From the NCBI GenBank assembly GCA_014376885.1, contig JACMQR010000340.1, positions 1-14,714 of the forward strand: a stretch of 14,714 nucleotides of DNA, written 5' to 3'. A program made the translations under genes and the position numbers. Shown one piece after another: positions 1 through 7,925 of this stretch; within the stretch, counting starts at the first letter, position 1; the number at the start of each line of letters is the position of its first letter. Source of the DNA: Polaromonas sp. (GTDB lineage Bacteria; Pseudomonadota; Gammaproteobacteria; Burkholderiales; Burkholderiaceae_C). The notes beneath the pieces are model-generated. The model was given only the letters and a program-made list of their open reading frames with translations. It searched no databases and had not been told where the DNA came from.

Positions 1-679
1 GGCTGAAGGGCACCGGCTTGCCGCCGATCACCAAGATACGCTTGTCGCCTTTGACGATCTCGGGCAAGAACTTTTGCACCATCACGCTCTCGGCGCCGTT
101 CTTGTTCAGCGTCTCGATGATGCTGCCCAGGTTCAGGCCGTCGGCCTTGACGCGAAAAATGCCCATGCCGCCCATGCCGTCGAGCGGCTTCAAGATGATG
201 TCCTGGTGCTCGGCATGAAAGCGCTTGATGTCGCTGGCGTCGCGCGTCACCAGCGTGGGGCCGATGAACTGGGCAAACTCCATGATGGCGAGTTTTTCAG
301 GATGGTCGCGCAGCGCGCGCGGCCGGTTGAACACCCGGGCGCCTTCGCGCTCGGCCTGCTCCAGCAGGTGGGTGCTGTAGACATACTCGCTGTCAAACGG
401 CGGGTCCTTGCGCATGATGACGCAGTCCAGGCTATTGAGCGGCTGCGGCCGCTCGTCGGGGTAGGCCTGCTCGGCGGTGAACCAGTCCAGCGGGTCGCCA
501 GTGAGTGTGATGTCGCGCACAAAGGCGGTCACCGGCGCGCCTTGCTGCCACATGACGTCCTTGGGCTCGCAGGCGCTGAGGCGGTGGCCACGGCGCTGCG
601 CCTCGCGCATCATGGCAAAGGTGGTGTCCTTGTAGATCTTGAAAGATTCAAGCGGATCGGCGATAAATAAGATGTTCAT
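1..679 (-). CDS. gshB: Glutathione synthetase, C-terminus cut by window edge
   Basis: GshB joins gamma-glutamylcysteine and glycine with ATP to make glutathione in the cytosol. I translated the minus strand from ATG 677-679 and obtained 226 residues; the family is about 315, so roughly the last 90 are outside the window. The start MNILFIADPLESFKIYKDTT fits the family N-terminus (a DP motif then a KD pair). The ATP-grasp signatures are KPLDGMGGMGIFR at residues 164-176 and GDKRILVIGGKPVP at 211-224. MRKDPPFD at 89-96 is also typical. The gene begins 27 bases after the kup stop, so it is probably co-transcribed with kup and gshA. There is no purine-rich ribosome-binding site; the bases before the ATG are CCCCCTCCCTT. 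The identity is firm, and the start is supported by alignment to the family rather than by the ribosome-binding site. Confidence 0.96.
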   Translation of the reverse strand, partial: MNILFIADPLESFKIYKDTTFAMMREAQRRGHRLSACEPKDVMWQQGAPVTAFVRDITLTGDPLDWFTAEQAYPDERPQPLNSLDCVIMRKDPPFDSEYVYSTHLLEQAEREGARVFNRPRALRDHPEKLAIMEFAQFIGPTLVTRDASDIKRFHAEHQDIILKPLDGMGGMGIFRVKADGLNLGSIIETLNKNGAESVMVQKFLPEIVKGDKRILVIGGKPVPFS

Positions 680-706
680 AAGGGAGGGGGTTGACAGCCG
701 GCGGCC

Positions 707-2575
707 TTAAATCTCGATCTTGCTGCCCAGCTCGACCACCGAATTGTTCGGCAGGTTCAAGAAGTCGGCCGCGCCGCTGGCATTGTGGTGCATCTGGGCA
801 AACAGCTTTTCGCGCCAGATGGCCATGCCGCTGCCGATGGTCGGAACCACCATGTCGCGCGACAGGAAGTAGCTGGTCGTCATGGCGTCGAGCTGGTAGG
901 CTTCGCCCTGGATTTTCTGCAGCGCCTTGGGCAGGTCCAGGTCGTTCATGAAGCCGTAGTGCACATTGACCTGCCAGCAGTCATGGCCAAGCGCCAGCAC
1001 TTCGAGCCGCTGGTCGGCCTCGATCCAGGGCACCTCATGGTAGTTGACGGTGACGAACAGGTTTTGCGCATGCAGTACCTTGTTGTGCTTGAGGTTGTGC
1101 AGCAGCGCATTGGGCACGATGCCGGACTCGGCGGTCATGAAAACCGCTGTGCCCTCGACCCGCACCGGCGGGCTGATGAACACTGCTTCCAGAAAACCGG
1201 GCAGGTCGATCGAGTCGCTGCTCATTTTTTCACGGAGCAGCTGGCGGCCGCGCTTCCAGGTTGCCATGATGACGCACAGCACCACCGCCAGCAGCAGCGG
1301 AAACCAGCCGCCCTGCATGATCTTGAGCGAATTGGAAGCAAAGAACATCAAGTCGACCAGCAGGAAAAAGCTGCTGGCCGCAATGCACAGCCACAATGGG
1401 TATTTCCAGGTGTAGCGCACGACGAAAAAGGTCAGCAAGGTGGTGATGACCATCACCAGGCTGACCGAGATGCCGTAGGCTGCCGCCAGCGCAGTGGATG
1501 AGCCGAACAAGCCGACGGCGGCCACCACGCCGGCCAGCAGCATCCAGTTGACAGCGGGAATGTAGATCTGGCCGGTGTCCTGGGCCGAGGTGTGAAGAAT
1601 GGTCAGGCGCGGCAGATAGCCCATCTGGATGGTTTGCTTGGCTGCTGAAAACGCGCCCGATATCAGCGCCTGCGACGCAATCACCGTCGCGGCTGTGGCC
1701 AGCACGACCATCGGCACCAGCGCCCAGTCGGGCATCATCAGGTAAAACGGGTTTTCTGCCGCTTTCGGGTTGGCCAGCACCAGGGCGCCCTGGCCGAAAT
1801 AGTTCAGCACCAGCGACGGCATGACCAGGCCGAACCAGGCCAGCTGGATCGGCTTTTTGCCAAAGTGGCCCATGTCGGCATACAGCGCCTCGGCGCCGGT
1901 GACGCACAGGAACACCGCGCCCAGGGTGATGAAGGCAATGTGGTAGTGCTCGATTGAAAACCGCAGCGCATGCGTGGGCAGCAAGGCGGCCAGCACCTGC
2001 GGATTGCCGAGCACCTGCACCAGCCCGGCCAGGCCGATGGCCACGAACCAGACCACCGTGATCGGGCCGAAAAACCGGCCGATGTCGCCGGTGCCGCGCC
2101 GCTGCACCGCAAACAGCAGCACCAGCACGAGCAGCGAGATCGGCAGCACATAAGGCTTGGCCGCCGGCGTGACGATCTCCAGGCCCTCGACCGCCGACAG
2201 CACCGAGATGGCCGGCGTGATGATGCCGTCGCCGAAAAACAGCGCCACGCCGAACACGCCGACCGCCAGCAGCGCGCCGCGCAGCCGCGGATGCGCCTGC
2301 ACCGACTGCGCGGCCAGCGCCAGCAGCGCCATCAGCCCGCCTTCGCCGCCGTTGTCGGCGCGCATGATGAGGGCGACATACTTGACCGACACCACCACCG
2401 TCAAGGTCCAGAAAAACAGCGACAGAACGCCCAGGATGTTGGCCTCGGTGATCGGCACATGGCCGCTGACAAACACCTCCTTGAAGGCATACAGCACGCT
2501 GGTGCCGATGTCGCCGTAGACGACGCCGATGGCGCCCAGGGTGAGCGCGGCCAATGATGATTTTTTGGTAGACAC
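707..2575 (-). CDS. kup: Kup/Trk-type low-affinity potassium transporter
   Basis: Kup is an inner-membrane K+ uptake protein driven by the proton gradient. From GTG 2573-2575 the product is 622 residues, the length of E. coli Kup. Signatures are [18 protein letters not shown] at 14-31, [21 protein letters not shown] at 113-133, [11 protein letters not shown], and the C-terminal [12 protein letters not shown] and ELGSKIEI. About twelve hydrophobic segments fill roughly the first 430 residues and the rest is a cytosolic domain. The usual proline of GDIGTSPLY is valine here, and the neighbouring remnant shares this. The frame stays open upstream to an ATG near 2803, but that stretch encodes no Kup-like residues and overlaps the remnant; the GTG has GGAAAG five bases ahead and gives the family N-terminus. 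It lies between a kup remnant and gshB, inside the gshA-gshB cluster. Confidence 0.95.
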   Translation of the reverse strand: MSTKKSSLAALTLGAIGVVYGDIGTSVLYAFKEVFVSGHVPITEANILGVLSLFFWTLTVVVSVKYVALIMRADNGGEGGLMALLALAAQSVQAHPRLRGALLAVGVFGVALFFGDGIITPAISVLSAVEGLEIVTPAAKPYVLPISLLVLVLLFAVQRRGTGDIGRFFGPITVVWFVAIGLAGLVQVLGNPQVLAALLPTHALRFSIEHYHIAFITLGAVFLCVTGAEALYADMGHFGKKPIQLAWFGLVMPSLVLNYFGQGALVLANPKAAENPFYLMMPDWALVPMVVLATAATVIASQALISGAFSAAKQTIQMGYLPRLTILHTSAQDTGQIYIPAVNWMLLAGVVAAVGLFGSSTALAAAYGISVSLVMVITTLLTFFVVRYTWKYPLWLCIAASSFFLLVDLMFFASNSLKIMQGGWFPLLLAVVLCVIMATWKRGRQLLREKMSSDSIDLPGFLEAVFISPPVRVEGTAVFMTAESGIVPNALLHNLKHNKVLHAQNLFVTVNYHEVPWIEADQRLEVLALGHDCWQVNVHYGFMNDLDLPKALQKIQGEAYQLDAMTTSYFLSRDMVVPTIGSGMAIWREKLFAQMHHNASGAADFLNLPNNSVVELGSKIEI

Positions 2576-2588
2576 AAAAACTTTCCGT

Positions 2589-2606
2589 CCTGGGCAACGG
2601 CCCAGG
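2589..2606 (-). promoter_or_regulatory. Hairpin just upstream of the kup start
   Basis: On the minus strand CCTGGGC and GCCCAGG form a perfect 7-bp stem with a four-base loop. The stem ends 13 bases before the kup GTG, and its 3' foot contains the AGG of an AGGA that could serve as a ribosome-binding site. It could tune kup translation or stabilise the mRNA. The T-run before the GTG is eight bases away from the stem, so it is not a standard terminator. The role is inferred; only the inverted repeat is seen. Confidence 0.4.
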
Positions 2607-2672
2607 TTCAGGTTGAGACACAAAGCCACCTGATGGGCATGATGACGTGGAGCGGGCGGCGCCGGGCCGCTG

Positions 2673-3086
2673 TCAGATCTCCATCTTGCTGCACAGCTCG
2701 GCCACCGAATTATTGGGCAGGTTGAGAAAATAAGCCGCGCCGCTCGCATTGTGGTGCATTTGGGCAAACAACTTTTCACGCCAGCGCGCCATGCCGGAGC
2801 CAATGGTCGGCATCACGCTGTCGCGTGACAGGAAATAGCTGGTCGCCAGCGCCAGCATGGCAATCAGCCCGCCTTCGCCATGGTTGTCGGCGCGCAGCAC
2901 CAAGGTGACATACTTCAGCGACACTATGACGGTCAGCGGCCAGAAGAAAATCGACAGCACGCCGTGCACGTTGTCGGGCGTGAACGACACATGCCCGGAA
3001 CCGAAAACCTCCTTGACGGCATGCAGCACGCTGGTGCCGATGGCGCCAACGGCGAGCACGGCGAGTGATGATTTTTGACTGGTCAC
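2673..3086 (-). pseudogene. Internally deleted kup copy (in-frame remnant)
   Basis: This reading frame encodes 137 residues, of which 1-81 match the Kup N-terminus and 82-137 match the last 56 residues of Kup. Compared with the intact neighbour, 7 residues are gone from the hallmark [10 protein letters not shown] segment and 478 from the middle. 137+7+478 equals 622, the intact length, so there are no other indels. The second junction lies near 2842-2846. The protein keeps one or two N-terminal hydrophobic segments and the extreme C-terminus, and lacks nearly all of the transport core, so it cannot be a working transporter. The start shown is the GTG matching that of kup; an in-frame ATG at 3105-3107 would add 7 residues. 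Identity to the neighbour by my count is about 69% in the N-part and 88% in the C-part. Most likely a decaying duplicate; an expressed mini-protein is possible. Confidence 0.85.
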
Positions 3087-3295
3087 AAAACGGCCCGCCC
3101 TTGGCATATTGACCGGGCCGGAAGGCCTCCAGCCGCAACCAGAACCGGCGAGGTGTATTGGAAGGACCGCCATTTTGCACCGGGCCGACGCGCTGGCTGC
3201 CGGGATTGCCGCCGGAACGGGGAAATCGTCACTTCTGTTGCACGGCGGCAACCTGCCCGGCCTCTGCCCAGCAGCCGCAGCAGGGCGGCAGCGCT

Positions 3296-4594
3296 TTAGT
3301 CGTACACCTCGGCGTCCGGGTCGGTCGCTTCGAGTTCGTAGCTGGCCGCCAGCATGGCCAGCCGGGCCACCACGCCATACATGTAGAACCGGTTCGGGCT
3401 GCTCGAGCCGGGCTTCTCGCCGTTTTGCGGCAGGCGGCCGGTGTCGGAAAACGCCAGGGGCTCAAAACTGGCGCCTGGAGCGTTGAGGTTTTCATCGGCG
3501 GCGCGCTCGGCATGGAAACGGTAAAAGCCGCCCACCACATAGCGGTCCATCAGGTACACCACCGGCTCGGCCACCGCGCCGTCGATGCGCTCTTGGGTCA
3601 GCACGCCTTCCTGGATGATGACGCTGGAGGCGCCCAGACCATCCGGGGATGCTGCGCCGCTGCGGCTTTTGGCCTGGCGGCCCAGCGCGTCCAGGTCCTT
3701 GATGTCGTGTACCGTCAGGACATGCGCGCCATCCGTGCCGTTGTCCGGCTTGACCATGACGAACGGCTTTTCGTTGATGCCGTATTCCTTGTACTTGCGC
3801 TTGATGCGCGAGAGCAGCGCATCGACATGGCTGGTCAGGCATTCCATGCCCCGGCCCTGCGCCAGGTCGACATCGTCGCACTGGGAAAACAGCGGATTGA
3901 TCAGCCACGGGTCAATGCCCAGCAGCTTGCCAAAGCGCTTGGAAATTTCCTCGTAGGCCTTGAAGTGGTTCGATTTGCGGCGCACCGTCCAGCCGGCATG
4001 CACCGGCGGCAGGAGGTGCTGCTCGTGCAGGTCCTCCAGGATGCCGGGAATGCCGGCCGACAGGTCGTTGTTGAGCAAGATCGTGCAGGGGTCGAAATCC
4101 TTGAGCCCCAGGCGGCGCTCGCTGCGGATCAGCGGCTCGAGAACCAGGCTTTCGCCGCCCGGCAGGCGCACCGGCGTGGGCGTCTTGATGTCCGCGCTCA
4201 GCGAGCCAAAACGCACGTTCAGGCCGGCCTGCTCGAAAATATGCCGGAGCTGGAGCAAACTGGCCAGGTAGGCTTCGTTGTTCGTGAACTGCCCGGGAAC
4301 CACCAGCAGGTTGCGCGCTTCGGGACAGATTTTCTCGATCGCGGCCATGGCCGCCTGCACCGCCAGCGGCGTCATTTGCGCTGTCAGGTGGTTCCAGCCG
4401 TCGGGAAACAGGTTGGTGTCGACCGGCGCGAGCTTGAAGCCGGCATTGCGGATATCGACCGAACTGTAGATCGGCGGCGTGTGCTCCATCCATTCGAGCC
4501 GGAACCAGCGCTCGATGGCCGGCGTGGTGTCCAAAATGCGCTGCTCAAGCTCGTTGATGGGGCCATTCAGGGCTGTAATGAGGTGCGGAACCAT
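3296..4594 (-). CDS. gshA: Glutamate-cysteine ligase, proteobacterial ATP-grasp-like type
   Basis: It makes gamma-glutamylcysteine from glutamate and cysteine with ATP, the first and rate-limiting step of glutathione synthesis. The 432-residue product begins [20 protein letters not shown] and resembles the family first described from Acidithiobacillus ferrooxidans, not the E. coli GshA fold. Recognisable parts are [15 protein letters not shown] near 99-113, [20 protein letters not shown] near 205-224, the glycine-rich [14 protein letters not shown] at 279-292, and the C-terminal [14 protein letters not shown] and [16 protein letters not shown]. The linker at about 308-324 (rich in Ser, Gly and Ala) looks variable. 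The start is preceded by GAAAG about eight bases ahead. It is the first gene of the gshA, kup remnant, kup, gshB series and lies 131 bases after the proA stop; no clear promoter was found in that gap. Confidence 0.95.
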   Translation of the reverse strand: MVPHLITALNGPINELEQRILDTTPAIERWFRLEWMEHTPPIYSSVDIRNAGFKLAPVDTNLFPDGWNHLTAQMTPLAVQAAMAAIEKICPEARNLLVVPGQFTNNEAYLASLLQLRHIFEQAGLNVRFGSLSADIKTPTPVRLPGGESLVLEPLIRSERRLGLKDFDPCTILLNNDLSAGIPGILEDLHEQHLLPPVHAGWTVRRKSNHFKAYEEISKRFGKLLGIDPWLINPLFSQCDDVDLAQGRGMECLTSHVDALLSRIKRKYKEYGINEKPFVMVKPDNGTDGAHVLTVHDIKDLDALGRQAKSRSGAASPDGLGASSVIIQEGVLTQERIDGAVAEPVVYLMDRYVVGGFYRFHAERAADENLNAPGASFEPLAFSDTGRLPQNGEKPGSSSPNRFYMYGVVARLAMLAASYELEATDPDAEVYD

Positions 4595-4725
4595 GCGGCC
4601 ACTTTCAATCGGGGTGTCATTGTCTTCTTGGATGAGCCTGAATTCTAGGGCTTATGAATCACCCCGCCCCCAGCTTTCGGGATCAAAGCCGCAAATCGCC
4701 TGCAAACCGCCCGCCCCTGGCGCCT

Positions 4726-6018
4726 TTAGCGGCGCACTTCGCCCTGGCCGAGCACCACGTATTTAAGCGATGTCAGGCCCTCGATGCCGACCGGCCCGCG
4801 CGCATGGAACTTGTCGGTGCTGATGCCGATTTCCGCGCCCAGGCCAAACTCGAAGCCGTCGGCAAAGCGCGTGCTGGCGTTGACCATGACGCTGGCCGAA
4901 TCGACCTCGCGCAAAAACTGCTGCGCGTGCGGGTGGTCGCGCGTCACGATGGCGTCGGTGTGGTGGCTGGAGTAGCGGTTGATGTGGGCGATGGCTTCGT
5001 CCACGCCATCGACGAGCTTGATGCTGATCACCGGCGCCAGGTATTCGGCAAACCAGTCCTGCTCGCTGGCCGGAATGATGTTTGCTATTGAATCAATAGC
5101 TGAATGTGACCGCAGTATAAGCGCCGCACCCGAATCGCAGCGCATTTCCACGCCTTTGGCAGCGTAGATGGCACCCACCAGCGGCAAGAACGCGGCGGCC
5201 ACCCCGCGCGCCACCAGCAGGCTCTCCAGGGCATTGCACGGGCTGTATTTCTGCGTCTTGGCATTGTCGGCAATGCGCACGGCCATGGCCAGGTCGCACG
5301 GGTCGTCGACATACACATGGCAGTTGCCGTCCAGGTGCTTGATGACCGGCACCCTGGCGTCCCGGCTGATGCGCTCGATCAGGCCCTTGCCGCCGCGCGG
5401 AATGATGACATCGACAAACTCGGGCATGGTAATCAGCAAGCCGACGGCGTCGCGGTCGGTGGTGCCGACCAGCTGCACCGCCTCGGCCGGCAGGCCGGCG
5501 GCCCGCAACGCCTGCTGCACCAGCGCGGCCAGCGCCTTGTTCGACTCGATGGCCTCGGAGCCGCCGCGCAGGATGCAGGCATTGCCGCTCTTGATCGCCA
5601 GCGATGCCGCTTCAATCGTCACGTTCGGTCGGCTTTCATAAATCATGCCGAAGACGCCGATCGGCACGCGCATCTGGCCGACGCGGATGCCGCTGGGCTG
5701 CTCCTTCATACCGATGATCTCGCCGATCACGTCGGGCATGGCGGCCAGCTGCTCGCAGCCGAGCGCGACGGTTTCCAGGTCTTTCGCGCCCAGCTTGAGG
5801 CGGTCGAGCAGCGGCCCGGCCAGTCCGCCAGCGCCAGCACGGTCCAGGTCGCGCTGGTTGGCGGCCTGCAGGCTTTCCAGGTTCTGCCGCAGCAATTTGG
5901 CCAATCCGGCAAGCGCTCTGTTTTTAATAGCTGCCGGCGCCCGTGCCATATGCGCAGAAGCCATTTTTGCCTGCAAACCGAGGGTCTGCATGTGTTCGGC
6001 GATGTTGAGGGCGTTCAT
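4726..6018 (-). CDS. proA: Gamma-glutamyl phosphate reductase
   Basis: ProA reduces gamma-glutamyl phosphate with NADPH to glutamate semialdehyde, the second step of proline synthesis. The product is 430 residues (E. coli ProA is 417). Family motifs are [20 protein letters not shown] near 119-138, [10 protein letters not shown] at 151-160, PRGGKGLIE near 207-215, [13 protein letters not shown] with catalytic Cys261, and the C-terminal [20 protein letters not shown] and [13 protein letters not shown]. Residues 306-313 (SAIDSIAN) and 29-35 (AAIKNRA) are encoded by copies of an 18-base palindromic repeat, and the codons there (ATA, TCA, AGA) are unlike the GC-rich surroundings. The start at 6018 has GAAAG about eight bases ahead. 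A weak -35/-10 pair (TTGAAG, 16 bases, TATCGC) lies upstream at 6073-6100 and may be a promoter; I do not rate it highly. No proB is in view. Confidence 0.95.
   Translation of the reverse strand: MNALNIAEHMQTLGLQAKMASAHMARAPAAIKNRALAGLAKLLRQNLESLQAANQRDLDRAGAGGLAGPLLDRLKLGAKDLETVALGCEQLAAMPDVIGEIIGMKEQPSGIRVGQMRVPIGVFGMIYESRPNVTIEAASLAIKSGNACILRGGSEAIESNKALAALVQQALRAAGLPAEAVQLVGTTDRDAVGLLITMPEFVDVIIPRGGKGLIERISRDARVPVIKHLDGNCHVYVDDPCDLAMAVRIADNAKTQKYSPCNALESLLVARGVAAAFLPLVGAIYAAKGVEMRCDSGAALILRSHSAIDSIANIIPASEQDWFAEYLAPVISIKLVDGVDEAIAHINRYSSHHTDAIVTRDHPHAQQFLREVDSASVMVNASTRFADGFEFGLGAEIGISTDKFHARGPVGIEGLTSLKYVVLGQGEVRR
5084..5101 (-). repeat. 18-base palindromic repeat, copy 1, inside proA
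   Basis: The minus strand reads AGCTATTGATTCAATAGC, a near-perfect inverted repeat (GCTATTGA / TCAATAGC). It aligns without gaps to the two other copies in the window. It is translated in frame within ProA as part of SAIDSIAN, a stretch that does not look like family sequence. From memory, similar GCTATT...AATAGC motifs recur in Comamonadaceae genomes. Confidence 0.6.
5915..5932 (-). repeat. 18-base palindromic repeat, copy 2, near the proA 5' end
   Basis: The minus strand reads AGCTATTAAAAACAGAGC, 18 bases that align to the other copies with conserved AGCTATT at one end and AGC at the other. The second arm is imperfect. It is translated in frame as part of AAIKNRA near residue 30 of ProA and contains an AGA arginine codon, uncommon in this GC-rich context. 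Confidence 0.5.
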
Positions 6019-6140
6019 AAGTCAGGCTTTCGTTCATTCTTGAATGGGGTGCAGCCGCGCAGCCCACTGGCCGCGATATGTCTTCGGGTTACACCTTCAA
6101 GTCCGGTATTTTGCCTGCATCAAGAGTCGCACACGCACCG

Positions 6141-6725
6141 TTACCTCTTCGGCGCAACGCCCCGGCGCAGCATCATGTCTTCGCTCATCGCCTCGATCGC
6201 GTCCTGCGGCAGCACGGACTCGGCAGCGGGATAGACGATGTGGTTTTCATCGTCGAGATGCTGGCGATACAGGGCTGCAAACTGCTCCAGCGCGGCGGTC
6301 TGCGCTGGCGTCAGCGGCGTCCAGCCGGAGGCCGGGCTGTCGGCTATCGCCATCAGCGCGCGGCGCGCCTGAACCCACGCCGTTTCCATCTGCCGGTGGT
6401 CCTGCACCAGCCGCTGCACCAGCGCGCGCAGGCCGGCATCCGGCCCCGCCAGCAACGGCGGAAACACATGCAGTTCCTCGTCCTGGTGGTGCAGCGGCGC
6501 GGCCAGGTCGAAGTAGCGCATCACGTCGCGCGCCGCCTGGCGGGCCGGTTCGTCGCAGCCTTTGTCCAGCAGGTGCTGCTGGAGCTTTTTCTGCAGCGCC
6601 AGCATGCGCTCGACCCGGTCATGGCAGGTGGCCAGCATCTCGAACGGCGCTTCGAACCCGGCAGCCGGCGCGCGGTGGCCGGGCATTATCACCGGGTGGG
6701 TCATGGGTCGGGCGGCGCTAGCCAT
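6141..6725 (-). CDS. Hemerythrin-like HHE-domain protein
   Basis: The 194-residue product has the spacing of a four-helix diiron hemerythrin domain: His35 in CHDRVERM, His80/Glu84 in HHQDEELH, His110/Glu114 in DHRQME, and His156/Glu160 plus His162 in HLDDENHIVYP. Such proteins bind O2 or NO, sense redox state, or act in diiron repair; which applies here cannot be told. There is no signal peptide, so it is probably cytosolic. The start chosen (ATG 6723-6725) is one base after the TGA of the upstream gene, which suggests translational coupling. ATG 6702-6704 (MTHPVIMPGH) is a plausible shorter start. It is the last gene of the probable nrdJ, nitroreductase, unknown, hemerythrin series, 122 bases before proA. 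Confidence 0.85.
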   Translation of the reverse strand: MASAARPMTHPVIMPGHRAPAAGFEAPFEMLATCHDRVERMLALQKKLQQHLLDKGCDEPARQAARDVMRYFDLAAPLHHQDEELHVFPPLLAGPDAGLRALVQRLVQDHRQMETAWVQARRALMAIADSPASGWTPLTPAQTAALEQFAALYRQHLDDENHIVYPAAESVLPQDAIEAMSEDMMLRRGVAPKR

Positions 6726-6726
6726 G

Positions 6727-7134
6727 TCAGCCGATCTGGACGGCGTGGCCCTGGACATCAAAAGGAATATAGCCGCCATGCTCGCCGCGCTTGATGGCCT
6801 CGACCATGCGCTGCAGCGGCTCCTCGGCGTCCTGGCTGGTCGGCGCGCGGTTCACGGTGCCGGACATGGCGGCGGCAAACACGATGCCCCAGTTGTTCTG
6901 GCCGAACTGGCTGGCCTCTTCGACCAGCTGGCTGAACGACGCCAGTTCGCCGGGGCGCTTGTCCACGCACATCAACGGATGCAGCGCGCCGCCCTGCCCA
7001 GCCTCGAAACGCTCGCGCTGCTCTGGCGTCGCGTCGTCCGGCAGCTCGACGCCGGCAAAGACAAACAGCAGGCGCTGCGGCTCGGGCTGGGCGCGGGAAG
7101 CTTGTAAAAGATCGTCAAAACTTGAAATGTCCAT
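6727..7134 (-). CDS. Conserved 135-residue protein of unknown function
   Basis: The product starts MDISSFDDLLQASRAQPEPQ and has a soluble alpha/beta look with no signal peptide or membrane segment. A central LFVFAGVELPDDATPEQR is followed by a hydrophobic segment WGIVFAAAMSG. Single cysteine at residue 56 (LMCVDK). I know of no catalytic motif in it. From memory, close relatives in Comamonadaceae are sometimes labelled ribonucleotide reductase subunit alpha, but it has none of the RNR catalytic motifs, so that label looks like a transfer error from its location near an RNR gene. The start has GGAAA five bases ahead; the frame is open further upstream but would overlap the nitroreductase gene. 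It sits 52 bases after the nitroreductase stop and one base before the hemerythrin-like gene. Confidence 0.8.
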   Translation of the reverse strand: MDISSFDDLLQASRAQPEPQRLLFVFAGVELPDDATPEQRERFEAGQGGALHPLMCVDKRPGELASFSQLVEEASQFGQNNWGIVFAAAMSGTVNRAPTSQDAEEPLQRMVEAIKRGEHGGYIPFDVQGHAVQIG

Positions 7135-7186
7135 AAGGTTTCCAGTCAGAAAAAGAAAAATAACCAGGAAAAGGCAGCTCGGCGGA

Positions 7187-7843
7187 TCAAAAACCGGCGG
7201 CCGTGCCGCCGTCGGGCGAAAGGGTGCTGACGAAATCGCTAGGGGCGGGCCGCAGGCGGGCGGCCTTGCGCGACTGCACCGTGCCGATGCTGACGAAGCA
7301 CAGCGCATGCTCTCCCGCCGCCAGCCCGAACAGCGTGCGCAGGCCGGCGGACTTCAGCGCCTTGCCGCTGGTCAGCGCCGAGCCGTAGCCCAGCGCGGTG
7401 GCCATGAGCAGCATGTTCTGCACCGCGCAGCCGGCCGAAACAATGCGTTCAAACAAGTCAATGTCCGGGTCGCCCCGCTGCCCGTCAACGATGGCGAGCA
7501 GCAGCAGCGGCGAACGGTGGGCCTTTTCACGCGCCTGCGCCACCTGGTCAGGCGTGGCGGCGGCGTCGCGTTTGACCAGCGCGGCGCCAAACACCTCGGC
7601 CAGGCGGGCGCGGGCGGCCTGCGGCACCTTCACGAAGCGCCAGGGCAGGAGCTGGCCGTGGTCGGGCGCGGTGGCTGCGGCGTCCAGGATCATGCCGAGT
7701 TGCTTTCGGTCGGGACCGGGTTCGGCCAGGCGCTTGGGCAGGATGGTCTGCCGCGACTGCATGAGCGCGGCGGTCATCACGGTGATGTCATTGTCGGCCG
7801 GCGCAGCGGCAAGCGGTTGAGCCGGTTCAGCAAGGAAGTTCAT
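7187..7843 (-). CDS. YdjA-like nitroreductase family flavoprotein
   Basis: A 218-residue protein of the FMN-dependent nitroreductase superfamily, closest in my reading to the small E. coli YdjA type. Evidence: RQTILPKRLAEPGPD at 31-45, DAAATAPDHGQLLPWRF at 54-70 (cf. the APDH...PW motif of YdjA), SAGCAVQNMLLMATALGYGS at 136-155, and a C-terminal SIGTVQ. Such enzymes reduce nitroaromatic or quinone substrates with NAD(P)H; the physiological substrate is unknown. An N-terminal extension of about 25 residues precedes the usual start, and ATG 7841-7843 has no strong ribosome-binding site, so the true start could be internal (for example Met23 or Met28). It starts 82 bases after the nrdJ stop. Confidence 0.88.
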   Translation of the reverse strand: MNFLAEPAQPLAAAPADNDITVMTAALMQSRQTILPKRLAEPGPDRKQLGMILDAAATAPDHGQLLPWRFVKVPQAARARLAEVFGAALVKRDAAATPDQVAQAREKAHRSPLLLLAIVDGQRGDPDIDLFERIVSAGCAVQNMLLMATALGYGSALTSGKALKSAGLRTLFGLAAGEHALCFVSIGTVQSRKAARLRPAPSDFVSTLSPDGGTAAGF

Positions 7844-7870
7844 CGGAGTTTACTTTTGCGCAAAGGCATC

Positions 7871-7898
7871 GGTCAGCGCGCAGGCCGGCCTGCCGACC
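7871..7898 (-). other. GC-rich hairpin between nrdJ and the nitroreductase gene
   Basis: A perfect 14-base palindrome (GCAGGCCGGCCTGC, 7880-7893) lies inside a wider imperfect hairpin flanked by GGTC and GACC. There is no T-tract on the minus strand, so it is not a standard terminator. It could attenuate read-through or protect the nrdJ mRNA end. The structure is seen; the role is a guess. Confidence 0.35.
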
Positions 7899-7925
7899 TT
7901 GGCATGACACGCAAGCGGGAGCCGC

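Noticed and set aside
74..670. 198-codon open frame on the plus strand opposite gshB
   Set aside because: Antisense shadow; the minus strand encodes a clear glutathione synthetase.
2576..2803. N-terminal extension of Kup by 76 codons
   Set aside because: The extension has no Kup-like sequence and overlaps the remnant; the GTG at 2575 gives exactly the family length and N-terminus.
3158..4648. 496-codon open frame on the plus strand opposite gshA
   Set aside because: Antisense shadow of a confidently identified gene, with no recognisable domain.
6035..6046. CATTC/GAATG mini-palindrome upstream of proA
   Set aside because: Only five base pairs with a two-base loop; too short to support an operator or hairpin.
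6073..6100. Promoter for proA (TTGAAG, 16-base spacer, TATCGC)
   Set aside because: The -10 match is poor and similar chance matches are expected, so it is mentioned only in the proA entry.
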